DNA from: Fidelibacterota bacterium MT.SAG.3
GTDB taxonomy: Bacteria > Fidelibacterota > SORT01
NCBI GenBank assembly: GCA_004402895.1
Contig: SORT01000002.1
Coordinates: forward strand, 19,763 to 83,762
Direction: 5' to 3'
Length of the DNA: 64,000 nt
Part shown: piece after piece, positions 24,101 to 33,125 of the stretch
Numbering within the stretch: the first letter of the stretch is position 1
Layout of the letters: every line of letters begins with the position of its first letter
The notes under the pieces: generated by a model
What the model saw: the letters and a program-made list of their open reading frames with translations, nothing else
Told to the model about the DNA's origin: nothing
The model's database searches: none
Translations under genes and position numbers: made by a program

Positions 24101-25095
24101 GTAAGACTGTTACAATAATACCCGGCGATTGGATAGGCCCAGAGATAGCCAAAGAAGTGACGAGAGTGGTGGATGAGTCGGGAGCAAAAATTGAATGGGA
24201 TTGGCAGGAATCCGGAGAAAAAGCGATAAAAGCTCACGGGACACCTTTGCCTCAAGAGCTGATGGACTCTGTCGAACGCAACAAAATTGCCCTTAAAGGT
24301 CTGATAGATATACCGCTCGGCGCTCCCTATGAGCCTCCAACAGTGGCTCTAAGAAAATCATTTGATCTTTATGCTAATCTGAGACCATGTAAACTATTCC
24401 CGGGCATCGAAAGTCGGTATGATGAAATTGATATCGTCGTAGTGAGGGAAAATACTCAGGGAGAATACTCCGGAATCGAACATAATGTATCGCCTGATAT
24501 CGTAGAGATGATGAAAGTCGTCACTGAAAATGCTTCAAGACGAATTTCGAAATTTGCTTTTGAATATGCAGTAGAAAACGACCGAAAAAAAATAATTACT
24601 GCTCACAAAGCGAATATCATGAAACTTTCCGACGGATTGTTCATGGATATAGCAATTGAAACCGCCAAAGAATATCCCGGCATAGAACATAGTACGATGA
24701 TCATAGACGCTTGCTGCATGAATCTTGTGATGAACCCCAATCGATTCGATGTTTTACTGATGGGGAATCTTTACGGTGACATTGTTTCCGATCTTGTAAC
24801 AGGAATGGTCGGAGGGATCAGCGCCGTATACGGAGTGAATATCGGCAAAGAGATTCGTGTTTTTGAAGTTATGTACGGGAAAGCGCCCGAAAAGGCAAAC
24901 GTGTCGGATGCCAGCCCCCTACCCTTGCTGATGTCAGCCATCGCTCTTCTTAATTATTTAGGTGAATCCGATGCCGCAGAGAGCATTCGTTCATCAATCT
25001 CTTTAAACTTAAACGACGGTATCAAGCCTGCAAACTTAGGCGGGAACGCCTCTCTCGTGGATTTCACCAATTCCATCATAGAAAAGTTGCACTGA
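24097..25095 (+). CDS. IDH-family paralogue with degenerate active site, probable regulatory subunit
   Basis: The protein is 332 residues, aligning end to end with the preceding gene. The fold motifs are kept (RENTQGEYSGIEH, HKANIMKLSDG, GNLYGDIVSDL), but the substrate loop reads YEPPTVALRK, replacing the catalytic Ser and Asn with Pro and Thr. The NAD adenosine motif HGSAPDLAG is replaced by YGKAPEKANVSD. This mirrors eukaryotic Idh3, where catalytic and regulatory paralogues assemble. The ATGA overlap favours a 1:1 complex. It may alternatively use a different substrate. Confidence 0.75.
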   Translation: MSKTVTIIPGDWIGPEIAKEVTRVVDESGAKIEWDWQESGEKAIKAHGTPLPQELMDSVERNKIALKGLIDIPLGAPYEPPTVALRKSFDLYANLRPCKLFPGIESRYDEIDIVVVRENTQGEYSGIEHNVSPDIVEMMKVVTENASRRISKFAFEYAVENDRKKIITAHKANIMKLSDGLFMDIAIETAKEYPGIEHSTMIIDACCMNLVMNPNRFDVLLMGNLYGDIVSDLVTGMVGGISAVYGVNIGKEIRVFEVMYGKAPEKANVSDASPLPLLMSAIALLNYLGESDAAESIRSSISLNLNDGIKPANLGGNASLVDFTNSIIEKLH

Positions 25096-25209
25096 TTAAA
25101 GAGAAATTGGGTGTTTTATCCAAAGTATTCGTACCGGTCACAAATTTATGAATATTTGCGATTCAGAATTAATCCGATGAAATATTTATCCGGTTAATAA
25201 TTAGATATT

Positions 25210-26127
25210 ATGCCCGCTAAAAACAAAATAATGATCTTAGGATGCGGCGGCATGCTTGGAGAAGCTTTCTATAACACATTTAAAGGCGATTATGATATTC
25301 GAGCGTCAGATATTGACGTAAATGAATCCTGGTTGACTGAGCTGGATGTCAGAAATTACGATGCGATAAGGCAAGATGCTTTAAAGTTTAAACCGGAATT
25401 TATAATTAATCTTGCCGCTTATACAGATCTTGAATTTTGTGAAAATAACCCAGATGAGACATTTCTCACCAATACAAACGGTGCAGAAAATGGAGCGCGA
25501 ATTTCAGAAGAGATGGGCAGTACTTATGTATTCATTTCAACCGCGGGTATCTTTGATGGTAACAAGGATATTTACAACGACCATGATATTCCCTCACCGC
25601 TCAGTGTTTACGGGAAATCGAAATATCGCGCCGAACTTTCAATAAAAGATATTTGTACAAAATATTTTATTTTTCGTGCCGGCTGGATGATGGGAGGAGG
25701 TCAGAAAGACAAAAAATTCGTTCATAAGATCATAAAACAACTTATAGAGGGTAAAAAAGAGCTTTATGTTGTCAACGACCTAAAAGGTTCCCCTACTTAT
25801 ACGTATGACTTTGCTGAAAACACGAAGGAAATGATCGCTACAAAGTTTTACGGGCTTTACAATATGACTTGTGAGGGCGGTCCCTCCCGTTATGAAGTGG
25901 CTGCGGAGATGCTGAAAATATTCGATTTACAGAATAGAATTGAACTGATAGAGGTCAAATCCGATCATTTCAGCCAAGAGTATTTTGCTCCACGTCCTGA
26001 ATCGGAAGTATTGGACAACCTTAAATTAAAAACGATAAATCTTGATAATATGAGAGCCTGGGATCTTAGTTTGAAGGAGTACCTTGAGAAGGATTGGGCT
26101 CAAATTGTTAAAGAGAAAGTGTCGTAA
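25210..26127 (+). CDS. RmlD-like NAD(P)-dependent sugar-nucleotide reductase
   Basis: The protein is 305 residues. Rossmann motif ILGCGGMLGEA (~9-19), the TDLEFCENNPD segment typical of dTDP-4-dehydrorhamnose reductase, and the SDR catalytic YGKSK (~133-137) are present. RmlD reduces dTDP-4-keto-rhamnose; no rmlA, rmlB or rmlC is in this window, so the keto-sugar is uncertain. It heads the polysaccharide region and is followed 27 bp later by the flavoprotein gene. A related reductase (31406-32281) lies nearby. Confidence 0.82.
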   Translation: MPAKNKIMILGCGGMLGEAFYNTFKGDYDIRASDIDVNESWLTELDVRNYDAIRQDALKFKPEFIINLAAYTDLEFCENNPDETFLTNTNGAENGARISEEMGSTYVFISTAGIFDGNKDIYNDHDIPSPLSVYGKSKYRAELSIKDICTKYFIFRAGWMMGGGQKDKKFVHKIIKQLIEGKKELYVVNDLKGSPTYTYDFAENTKEMIATKFYGLYNMTCEGGPSRYEVAAEMLKIFDLQNRIELIEVKSDHFSQEYFAPRPESEVLDNLKLKTINLDNMRAWDLSLKEYLEKDWAQIVKEKVS

Positions 26128-26154
26128 CATCCTAAAATCCAAATTAAAGATCAA

Positions 26155-27612
26155 TTGAGAGAATCTTACGATTATATAATATTAGGGGCTGGGGTCGCCG
26201 GTCTCTCCTTCGCTCACGAAGTTGCAAAAAATGGTAATAGCGTCCTGATTCTTGAAAAAGCTAAGGTCATCGGCGGTCTCTCTCAAACACTCGAATATAA
26301 GGGATTTCTGTTCGATTATTGCGCTCACAGATTTCATACCGCTGACAAAGAATTACTCGATGAAGTAAAAAATATTGTCGGCTCCAATTTTACCAGGCAT
26401 ATTCAGAAGAGTCGCATGTATATGTTCGGCAGGTTTCTGAAATATCCATTCGAACTACAAAATCTGCTCAGGGCGATGAAACTCACACAAGCTATGAGGG
26501 CGGTATTTTCTTTCGGTTTGAAATTTATTATCCGTCAGCTCCGAGCTCTGCTAAATATGGAGCGAACCGATTTTAAAAGCTACAAAGATTGGTTTGTTCA
26601 TTATTTCGGCAATACACTTTATTCGATCATGTGTGAACCCTACACCACGAAAATATGGAAAACTAATCCGGGCAATATTTCTGCCGATTGGGCAGATCAG
26701 AGGTTTCAAGGCACAAAATTGGTAAAACTCTTTAAAAGGATCATCGTAAAATTGCTGAAATTGGACTTTTCTTCCTATTCACTCGAAGATGACAGTTTGG
26801 CACCTGACGGCGGAGAATTTTATTATGGTGAGACAGGCGCGCAAGATATCCCCCATGGATTCGAAAGAGAACTGAAGAAATTAGACTCTGAAATTCTCAC
26901 AAAAGTGGTCATTTCTAAAATTATTGAAAATGAAAAGGCGGTCGAATTCACAATGAGTGGAAGTGAAGAGTCTGTTCACAAAGTTGCCGCTAAAAAATCA
27001 ATTATCAGCACCATCCCGCTGCATGACTGTTATGATTATGTAGATCGCGATAAGAAAGAAGTCAAAGAAAGTCTTGATAGCCTGAAATATATGGACATCA
27101 TCTTCGTATATTTATTGATTGATAAAGAACAGGTGAGTAACGATCATTGGTTATATTTCCCTGACGAAGATATAATATTCAATCGGTCGGTCGAATTTAA
27201 ATCCTGGTCCAAAAAGATGACGCCGGAGGGGAAAACCGCTATATGCCTTGATATTACATGCTTCGAGGGTGATGATACTTGGAATAAATCTAATCAATCA
27301 CTTATTGAAGAATGCATCGGTTCATCGGTTAAAGTTGGGTTGATTGAGGAGAGTGAAGTCTTCGATTCACTTGTAATACGAGTCAAAGACGCCTACCCCT
27401 TTTACGATTTGAACTACAAGAGCAAATTACTGAAAATCGTTACTTTCTTAGAGGATAAGAATGTAGTTCATTGTCTCGGAAGAACAGGTATTTTTAGGTA
27501 TAATAATTCTGACGGCTCAATCGAAATGGGGATTCAATTAGCAAAAAAACTTATTGCTGACGAATCTGGCGCTACTGCTCTTGATTACGAGATTAAAGAG
27601 ATCAGTTACTAA
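26155..27612 (+). CDS. FAD-dependent UDP-galactopyranose-mutase/amine-oxidase-like flavoprotein
   Basis: The protein is 485 residues from a TTG start without clear SD. The N-terminal dinucleotide site DYIILGAGVAGLSFAHEV is followed by the GG-motif (VIGGLSQT) and by AHRFHT, where UDP-galactopyranose mutases and related protoporphyrinogen-oxidase-like enzymes bind flavin and substrate. The C-terminus has the FAD-binding LGRTGIFRY...GSIEMG. True UGM is ~370-390 residues, so this is a longer relative; many sit in O-antigen loci. The last 99 bp are repeated at 33027-33125, showing that a second copy once existed nearby. Confidence 0.78.
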   Translation: MRESYDYIILGAGVAGLSFAHEVAKNGNSVLILEKAKVIGGLSQTLEYKGFLFDYCAHRFHTADKELLDEVKNIVGSNFTRHIQKSRMYMFGRFLKYPFELQNLLRAMKLTQAMRAVFSFGLKFIIRQLRALLNMERTDFKSYKDWFVHYFGNTLYSIMCEPYTTKIWKTNPGNISADWADQRFQGTKLVKLFKRIIVKLLKLDFSSYSLEDDSLAPDGGEFYYGETGAQDIPHGFERELKKLDSEILTKVVISKIIENEKAVEFTMSGSEESVHKVAAKKSIISTIPLHDCYDYVDRDKKEVKESLDSLKYMDIIFVYLLIDKEQVSNDHWLYFPDEDIIFNRSVEFKSWSKKMTPEGKTAICLDITCFEGDDTWNKSNQSLIEECIGSSVKVGLIEESEVFDSLVIRVKDAYPFYDLNYKSKLLKIVTFLEDKNVVHCLGRTGIFRYNNSDGSIEMGIQLAKKLIADESGATALDYEIKEISY

Positions 27613-27747
27613 TAGTATTGCTATCTGTCCGTTATGGTACGTACTACCCTTGCCTGTTGTTCCTCACCCCATCTATTACTATCCATATTATGTTTTGTTT
27701 TTTATTAACCAGGTAAATGTAATTTAAATTCCTTCACTATAATATAC

Positions 27748-28386
27748 TTAATTTTCATCATTTAGAATTTTTATTAGTTGGTTTACTACCCTATTTGATT
27801 TCAGAGACTTTGAAAGTAAACTTGCATCTAATTCCCCACTGTAGGTGTCATATTTCAATATTGATGGACGTCCTCCATTGGGCAAGATATCTTCTTCCAC
27901 AGGTTCAGCTAAATCAACGGTACTTTGATATGAATGCCAGCTGTCTGCTTCATCGAAAGTATTGTTTGAAGATAAATTCCTTTTATCAAGCCTTCGGCGA
28001 ATTTCGTTTTCATCTTCGCATACTACTTGCAAAATGCAAATAGGGACAGATTCTGCCAGAGCAAAGTCATACACTGCTGTTCTCTGTTTCCGAAAACTGA
28101 AAGTTCCATCGAGAATTGCGTTATCACCAACGGAGATCTCTTTTTTTGCCCTTTCAAGCATTTCATTATACACGACAGGGGATACTACGTCAACAAAAAC
28201 TGAATCTGATAGAATAAAATTATATGCACCCAAGGATTTATTAGATTTATCGGGCTGTAGATTCATCTCCTTACGAACTGCAGCGGAATGGAATACTTTT
28301 GTATTGGGGATACGGTCAGCTATCTTTTGGGCAACATAGCTTTTGCCTGTTGCCGTAAAGCCATTCATTATTATTAGTAGACACAT
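27748..28386 (-). CDS. P-loop kinase-like ATPase (AAA_33/zeta-like)
   Basis: The protein is 212 residues. Walker A NGFTATGKSYVA (~8-19) is at the N-terminus; the DGTFSFRKQR segment and an RRRLDKR lid region resemble small phosphotransferases such as gluconate, APS or zeta-toxin-type kinases. It would phosphorylate a small molecule or sugar with ATP; the substrate is unknown. It lies on the opposite strand to the flanking sugar genes, 14 bp behind a 61-residue unknown gene. Confidence 0.7.
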   Translation of the reverse strand: MCLLIIMNGFTATGKSYVAQKIADRIPNTKVFHSAAVRKEMNLQPDKSNKSLGAYNFILSDSVFVDVVSPVVYNEMLERAKKEISVGDNAILDGTFSFRKQRTAVYDFALAESVPICILQVVCEDENEIRRRLDKRNLSSNNTFDEADSWHSYQSTVDLAEPVEEDILPNGGRPSILKYDTYSGELDASLLSKSLKSNRVVNQLIKILNDEN

Positions 28387-28400
28387 TGCATACAGGAATT

Positions 28401-28586
28401 TTAAACCACAATTTTATCTGTTGGATAATTCAGAAACTTAATAGAGTAATCAATAACTTCATTATTATGGGTCAAAATACCGTGTGCATCTCCGGGATAC
28501 AGACCGGGTGGAGTAATAACAAGTTTCTTAATTACATAGCCACCTATATCCTCAACTGGGATTTCATCTCTACGATTTATATTCAT
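28401..28586 (-). CDS. Small hypothetical protein, possibly a gene fragment
   Basis: I start at the internal ATG 28586, preceded by AGGGGAAAAT, giving 61 residues (MNINRRDEIPVEDIGGY...) instead of the track's 68. No domain is recognised. The last strand pattern (GILTHNNEVIDYSIKFLNY) could be part of a longer enzyme cut short. It precedes the P-loop kinase on the same strand and may be co-transcribed with it. Confidence 0.45.
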   Translation of the reverse strand: MNINRRDEIPVEDIGGYVIKKLVITPPGLYPGDAHGILTHNNEVIDYSIKFLNYPTDKIVV

Positions 28587-28776
28587 ATTTTCCCCTGTAA
28601 TTATCAAAGTGTTTCATGGTTCCTATTAGCATCTGAGATGAAGGGAAGTTTGATTAGTTAATTAAATTCCTATATGCGATCGTCCGGTGTAGTTGACGTT
28701 TGTTTTCTAAACCGGAGTTCGCATCCAAATTTTATTTCTTTGAGTTCATTCGAGTAAGTACCACTCCTGATACGAT

Positions 28777-29133
28777 TCATTCGTTTTTGGCGCTGACCTT
28801 ATCATTTGATGCCGGCATCTTTACTGCAAGATGAATTGTTTTCACACTTTCGCCACTATAACCGTGTCGTTCACCGGGCTGAAGTAGCACACCATCCCAG
28901 GGTTCCATTTGAATAGTCTCTCCTTCAACGGTAATTTTACCTCCTTCGGGAAACCAAATTATTTCCTCCGATTCAGAATGATAATGATCATCAAATTTAC
29001 CATTTGGAAGATCTGAATGATAAAATATAATACTATCCACAGGAGTTTTAAATTTATGTTCAAGAAGAACTCTGCTTACTCGTCCATAAGGTCTCTCGAA
29101 TTTTTCTCCTTCACTAAATTTTAATATTTTCAT
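28777..29133 (-). CDS. Cupin-domain protein
   Basis: The protein is 118 residues. A single cupin beta-barrel: motif 1 DDHYHSESEEIIWFPEGGKITV carries two His and a Glu for metal, motif 2 PGERHGYSG carries the third His. Such small cupins are isomerases, epimerases or metal-binding sensors of sugars; the substrate is not predictable. It is located in the sugar-nucleotide region on the minus strand, and another small cupin-like gene lies at 32309. The Ser/Lys-rich tail after the barrel is unremarkable. Confidence 0.82.
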   Translation of the reverse strand: MKILKFSEGEKFERPYGRVSRVLLEHKFKTPVDSIIFYHSDLPNGKFDDHYHSESEEIIWFPEGGKITVEGETIQMEPWDGVLLQPGERHGYSGESVKTIHLAVKMPASNDKVSAKNE

Positions 29134-29657
29134 GTTCTAATTCCTATTCCACAATTACATTGTCTTTGCCATAAGGATATTTAATAGCTATCAAATTTAT
29201 GTACGTTTCAGCTTTGAATGAATACTCATTGAACTTCCAATCTACAAAGGAAGAAGGTTTAATTAAAAGAAAGAGTTACCGACATCCTCTTTAATCCATC
29301 ATTTATTGAGTAATCTAAACATTGTTTCTTTAATTTAGGGTATAAATTAATTTAAATCAAATGGAATTTCTTAGCCTTTTACTTCTTCGAGATTATCATT
29401 GCCAATCAATGCTAATGAAGCTCATTTTTCTCTCTAATCTCAACGAATCTTTGATATATAATCGGTAGAGAAAAAGTTTTGCTTGACATTCAAATATCCA
29501 ACTTATAGCTTTTATTTGTGTTATTAAGCATAATGTTAACAACTTTGCACCGTATATATTGGATTGGATTTTACACAGTTTTATTGCCAAAATAAATTGG
29601 GGATTATCCCCTTCGCATATCCCTATTAAAAAGTAATTTTATGAATAAGGATTATAA
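29134..29657. other. Intergenic region between divergent cupin and nucleotidyltransferase genes
   Basis: 524 AT-rich bases. The only promoter-like match is TTGACA at 29483-29488 with TATAGC at 29504-29509 (15-bp spacer, short) on the plus strand, ~150 bp ahead of the nucleotidyltransferase gene. The minus ORF 29396-29590 has no domain and is rejected. Confidence 0.4.
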
Positions 29658-31409
29658 ATGCATGCTGTGATTTTAGCCGCGGGTCAGGGAACTCGGTTAA
29701 ATAAAAATCTCCCAAAATGCCTAATTGAGATCAACGGAGTGACTTTGGTAGAGCGTCAGGTCGCTATCTTTAAATCGGTAGGGATCAAGAACATTACCGT
29801 AGTCATCGGGAACGGTGGAGTTTGGACTCCCGAACATCATAAGTTAATTAATAATATCAAGGGCATAATTGTAATCATTAATGAAAGATCGATTGGAACT
29901 CAAAGCCCTTACAGCCTATATCTCGGTATCAAGGACATCAATGATTCAATCATTGTGATCGACGGAGACATTGTTCTCGAAGAGAGCACTATCAAGGCAT
30001 TATCAGAAATCGAAGATAAATCAATATTATTAGCCAAGTGGAATGAGGATGGGACTGGAAGTAAAGTTATTTTTGAAGAAAATAAGAAAAAGAGCTACAT
30101 CTTAACCCAAATGAGTGATCAGATAATATCCGAATATGTTTACGCAGGTGTCATCAGGATTGACATTAAAATCATCAACCTCCTAAGAGAAATCTTAGGT
30201 AAAGGAAAATTCGACAATGAACAACTTGAAATGCCTATCTCTGAATTGCTCAATCATACTCGCATAGAATGCATTAAATTGCTGAGCAATTATGAAGGCA
30301 ACGAGTTGCTTGAATTGGCTGTCATGGCGGGCGGATCTTATTCTAAGACGAGCAAAGTGCTTAAAGGGAAGAATAAATTACCGATGATTCGTAAAGAAAT
30401 TACTCCACAAGGTGAGAGTAAACTTATTGACGAAATTGAATGGATCACCAACCTTCCCGATCCGGTAAAGAAACACTTTCCGGTTATTATTTCACAAAAT
30501 ATAAACTTGGAACCCACTTATTACGAGATGCCATGCTACTCATTCCCCACTTTACGCACATTATTAATGGATGGAGAGATTAATTCCGGTGAAGCTCTTC
30601 AATATCTTACCAAAATATTTGATTTTGTCTTTAAAGAACTCTACACAGAAAAACAACCAATTCGCAGAAATTATATTAAAGAAATCCACCTCCGTAAAAT
30701 TTTTACTCGGTTGCATGAAACCAAAAATATGGTTTATTCGTTTCGAGAGTTGATAGACGCTGAGCAATTGATAATCAATGGAAAGGAATACACTAATATT
30801 TTACCGATAATAAGTCAGATCAGCCAGAACGGTAAAATCATCAACTTGATCTCACCAACCTCGGCTTCTCGTACTCACGGCGATTTACATTTTGACAATA
30901 TTTTGATTAATCGCGAAAAAGATGATTTTATACTGGTCGACCCAAGAGGGAATTTTGACTATGACATCACTTACGATTTAGGAAAAATATGGCATTCTTG
31001 TCACGGGCTATATGATTTCATCCATTCTGGTAAATTCACAATTGAAAGGGACGGATTAAAATTAGATTACAGGTTTGAGGAGAGCGATTCTCTAAAAGAA
31101 TACAATATCGTATTACAGTCACTTCCATCTTTACTAATTGACTATGATGAAATCAAAAACGATGATTCTTGGTTAATTAAGACTCTTTTCAGCGAGGCAT
31201 CTCATTTCGCCAGCGTTGCGCCTTTTCATATAAAAATGGATGGAAATGAGAATTTAGCTATCCTGTGTTACATCCGCGGTGTTGAACTGATGAACGATTT
31301 TTATGAGTTAGCCTTAGAGAAAGTTAAGTCCGAACAGGTAATTGAAGGTCATCTAATTAATGTGAATACTTCTGAAGATTTTCAGATAGCGCAAATTAAA
31401 TTTAAATGA
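29658..31409 (+). CDS. Sugar nucleotidyltransferase fused to an aminoglycoside/choline-kinase-like domain
   Basis: The protein is 583 residues. Residues 1-~230 are an NTP transferase with AVILAAGQGTRL (nucleotide loop), LPKCLIEING and a metal-binding VIDGDI (~101). Residues ~260-560 form an APH/choline-kinase-like phosphotransferase: SRTHGDLHFDNIL (catalytic loop ~407-415) and VDPRGNFDYD in place of the usual DFD/DxD metal motif. The architecture predicts phosphorylation of a small alcohol or sugar and then its activation to an NDP derivative in one polypeptide, as in CDP-choline or CDP-polyol paths, but the substrate is unknown. Its TGA overlaps the next ATG. Confidence 0.82.
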   Translation: MHAVILAAGQGTRLNKNLPKCLIEINGVTLVERQVAIFKSVGIKNITVVIGNGGVWTPEHHKLINNIKGIIVIINERSIGTQSPYSLYLGIKDINDSIIVIDGDIVLEESTIKALSEIEDKSILLAKWNEDGTGSKVIFEENKKKSYILTQMSDQIISEYVYAGVIRIDIKIINLLREILGKGKFDNEQLEMPISELLNHTRIECIKLLSNYEGNELLELAVMAGGSYSKTSKVLKGKNKLPMIRKEITPQGESKLIDEIEWITNLPDPVKKHFPVIISQNINLEPTYYEMPCYSFPTLRTLLMDGEINSGEALQYLTKIFDFVFKELYTEKQPIRRNYIKEIHLRKIFTRLHETKNMVYSFRELIDAEQLIINGKEYTNILPIISQISQNGKIINLISPTSASRTHGDLHFDNILINREKDDFILVDPRGNFDYDITYDLGKIWHSCHGLYDFIHSGKFTIERDGLKLDYRFEESDSLKEYNIVLQSLPSLLIDYDEIKNDDSWLIKTLFSEASHFASVAPFHIKMDGNENLAILCYIRGVELMNDFYELALEKVKSEQVIEGHLINVNTSEDFQIAQIKFK

Positions 31410-32281
31410 AAATATTGTTGACAGGCGGGAGTTCGTTTTTAGGGAAAAAAACGCTTTCGCTAATCTCCGATAGTTTTAATGTTATAGGCACTTTCAATAG
31501 TAAAAGATCGGAGAAACTGATACACTTGGATTTATCAGATATTGCTCAGATATCTAAGATATTTAATGAAATATTGCCTGATGTAGTTCTCCATCTCGCC
31601 TCAATAACCGACCTTTCTATTTGCGAAAATAATCAAGAGATGGCTAAAATTGTTAACTCAATTGCAACATTGGAATTAGCCAGAATGTGTGACTTAAACA
31701 ATGCCAGAATGATTTATATCTCTTCTGATTATGTTTTTAGCGGTAATGATGGACCATATGATGAACATGCCAAACCCGGTCCTTTAAGTTATTACGGCCA
31801 ATCGAAACTCGGTGGGGAAGAAATTCTTTCAATCTTGAACAATTCAGTTGTCTGTAGAATCCCCATTCTTTATGGATTTAATGACCAAGATGATAAGGAG
31901 ACATTTGTATCACAAGTTTTAAGAAAAACCGATAATAAAGAGAAGTTCAGGGTTGACAACCATAGGATCAAATACCCTGTACTAATTGACGATGTCGCCA
32001 TCTTCATCAAAACGTTGGTGGAAAGTACCGAAACGGGGATTTTTCATCTCTCAAGTAAACTTCCCTTAACCAGATATGATTGGGCATTGAAAATTGCTGA
32101 AACTTTTGACATTCCTGCCACACTCATTAAAAAAGATGACGAACTTGAAAAAGATGCATTCCCGCCTAGACCAGTGGATGTTGACTTACTGAATACTAGA
32201 CATGATTTTGTATTTCGTTCAGTAGATGAAGGACTCCGCATTATCAAAGAACAAATGGGTAATAAAAGTCACTTGAATTAA
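31406..32281 (+). CDS. RmlD-like sugar-nucleotide reductase/epimerase
   Basis: The protein is 291 residues. MKILLTGGSSFLGKKTL is the Rossmann dinucleotide site; SSDYVFSG and the catalytic YYGQSK (~131-136) follow the SDR RmlD/MAT2B pattern. It shares the ITDLSICENN segment with the protein at 25210, so the two are paralogues with possibly different substrates. It starts within the ATGA overlap with the fusion protein gene, so the reductase probably acts before or after that enzyme in the same pathway. Confidence 0.82.
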   Translation: MKILLTGGSSFLGKKTLSLISDSFNVIGTFNSKRSEKLIHLDLSDIAQISKIFNEILPDVVLHLASITDLSICENNQEMAKIVNSIATLELARMCDLNNARMIYISSDYVFSGNDGPYDEHAKPGPLSYYGQSKLGGEEILSILNNSVVCRIPILYGFNDQDDKETFVSQVLRKTDNKEKFRVDNHRIKYPVLIDDVAIFIKTLVESTETGIFHLSSKLPLTRYDWALKIAETFDIPATLIKKDDELEKDAFPPRPVDVDLLNTRHDFVFRSVDEGLRIIKEQMGNKSHLN

Positions 32282-32308
32282 CCGGCAAAATAGGAGATTG
32301 AGATACAA

Positions 32309-32671
32309 TTGAAATTATTACTTTCAGAAAATATCAAAAAGGATCACAGGGATGATGGTAGGGTAATACAAAAGTTATTTTCGGGAAAATTAGCGGAAAA
32401 TTTTAATAGTTTTGCTATTTATGTAGTTGAGATACCAGCAGGAACGTATGTTCCTATCGTTTATCATACTAAATCAGTTAAGCTTTATTACTTTATTACA
32501 TCGGGTAGTGTGTCAATCAACGGTGATAATTATAAATTTTCACCAGAAGATGCTGTGCTCATTGAGCCAGGTGAACCCCATGCTATCCTGACAGAGTCAG
32601 ATACTAAACTTTTTGAGGTGAAGATTCCCGATGAATCTGATAAAATTGTTTTGCAGGAAGATGACGGTTGA
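32309..32671 (+). CDS. Small cupin-like protein
   Basis: The protein is 120 residues from a TTG start with AGGAG ~12 bases upstream. A beta-barrel pattern with YFITSGSVSING and PGEPHAIL fits a cupin; only the motif-2 His is retained, and motif 1 has VKLYYF rather than HxH, so metal binding is doubtful. It lies 27 bp behind the reductase gene on the same strand and probably ends that operon, just ahead of the gene remnants. Confidence 0.65.
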   Translation: MKLLLSENIKKDHRDDGRVIQKLFSGKLAENFNSFAIYVVEIPAGTYVPIVYHTKSVKLYYFITSGSVSINGDNYKFSPEDAVLIEPGEPHAILTESDTKLFEVKIPDESDKIVLQEDDG

Positions 32672-32701
32672 ACTGATTGACTTGATAATTTAGAGAATAT
32701 T

Positions 32702-32836
32702 CTAAAAAGTTCTATTCAGAATCAACAATCCTGTCTTGGATGTTACCTTCCGCTCGTAGATGTCAGAAATAAAATACTTCAGTTTAACGCTTTGTAACCT
32801 TGTCCCTTGCCCTGCAGCTAAGATTATTGCTCTCAT
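32702..32836 (-). pseudogene. 5' remnant of a sugar nucleotidyltransferase gene
   Basis: Not in the ORF track. From ATG 32836 the minus strand reads MRAIILAAGQGTRL, the nucleotide-binding signature of NTP transferases, then leaves family similarity (QSVKLKYFISDIYERK...) and stops after 44 residues. Only the first ~14 residues of the domain survive. It sits 27 bp behind the epimerase remnant on the same strand, an operon-like order. Confidence 0.7.
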
Positions 32837-32863
32837 TGTTTTATTTAAAGGATTTATTAACGA

Positions 32864-33026
32864 TTAAATGGATAATTGAGCTACAGGAATATTCTCTTCA
32901 GATTCAAAATAAATCTTTAAACGCTCGGCGAATGACACAGAAGGTTCATACCCAAGTATAGCACGGGCTTTGGATATATCAGCCAATGAATGTTTCACGT
33001 CTCCCTGCCTCGTTTCTCCGAAGATA
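32864..33026 (-). pseudogene. 3' remnant of a NAD-dependent sugar epimerase gene
   Basis: Not in the ORF track. The minus strand reads IFGETRQGDVKHSLADISKA, then RAILGYEPSVSFAERLKIYF to a stop: 53 residues matching the C-terminus of UDP-GlcNAc/UDP-glucose 4-epimerase-like proteins (R-GDV-HS-ADI-KA---LGY-P). The N-terminal ~250 residues are missing; the break is at the joint with the flavoprotein remnant. Confidence 0.8.
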
Positions 33027-33125
33027 GGCTCAATCGAAATGGGGATTCAATTAGCAAAAAAACTTATTGCTGACGAATCAGACGCTACTGCTCTTGATTA
33101 CGAAGTAAAAGAGATCAGTTATTAA
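33027..33125 (+). pseudogene. 3' remnant of a second flavoprotein gene
   Basis: Not in the ORF track. Aligned with the last 99 bp of the flavoprotein gene (27514-27612) without gaps. It reads GSIEMGIQLAKKLIADESDA and ends at a stop codon. The few differences are mostly silent or conservative (SGA to SDA, YEI to YEV), so the lost copy had evolved as a working gene before truncation. Confidence 0.88.

Noticed and set aside
29396-29590. 64-aa minus-strand ORF in the nucleotidyltransferase upstream region
   Set aside because: No domain, no SD, lies over a candidate promoter.
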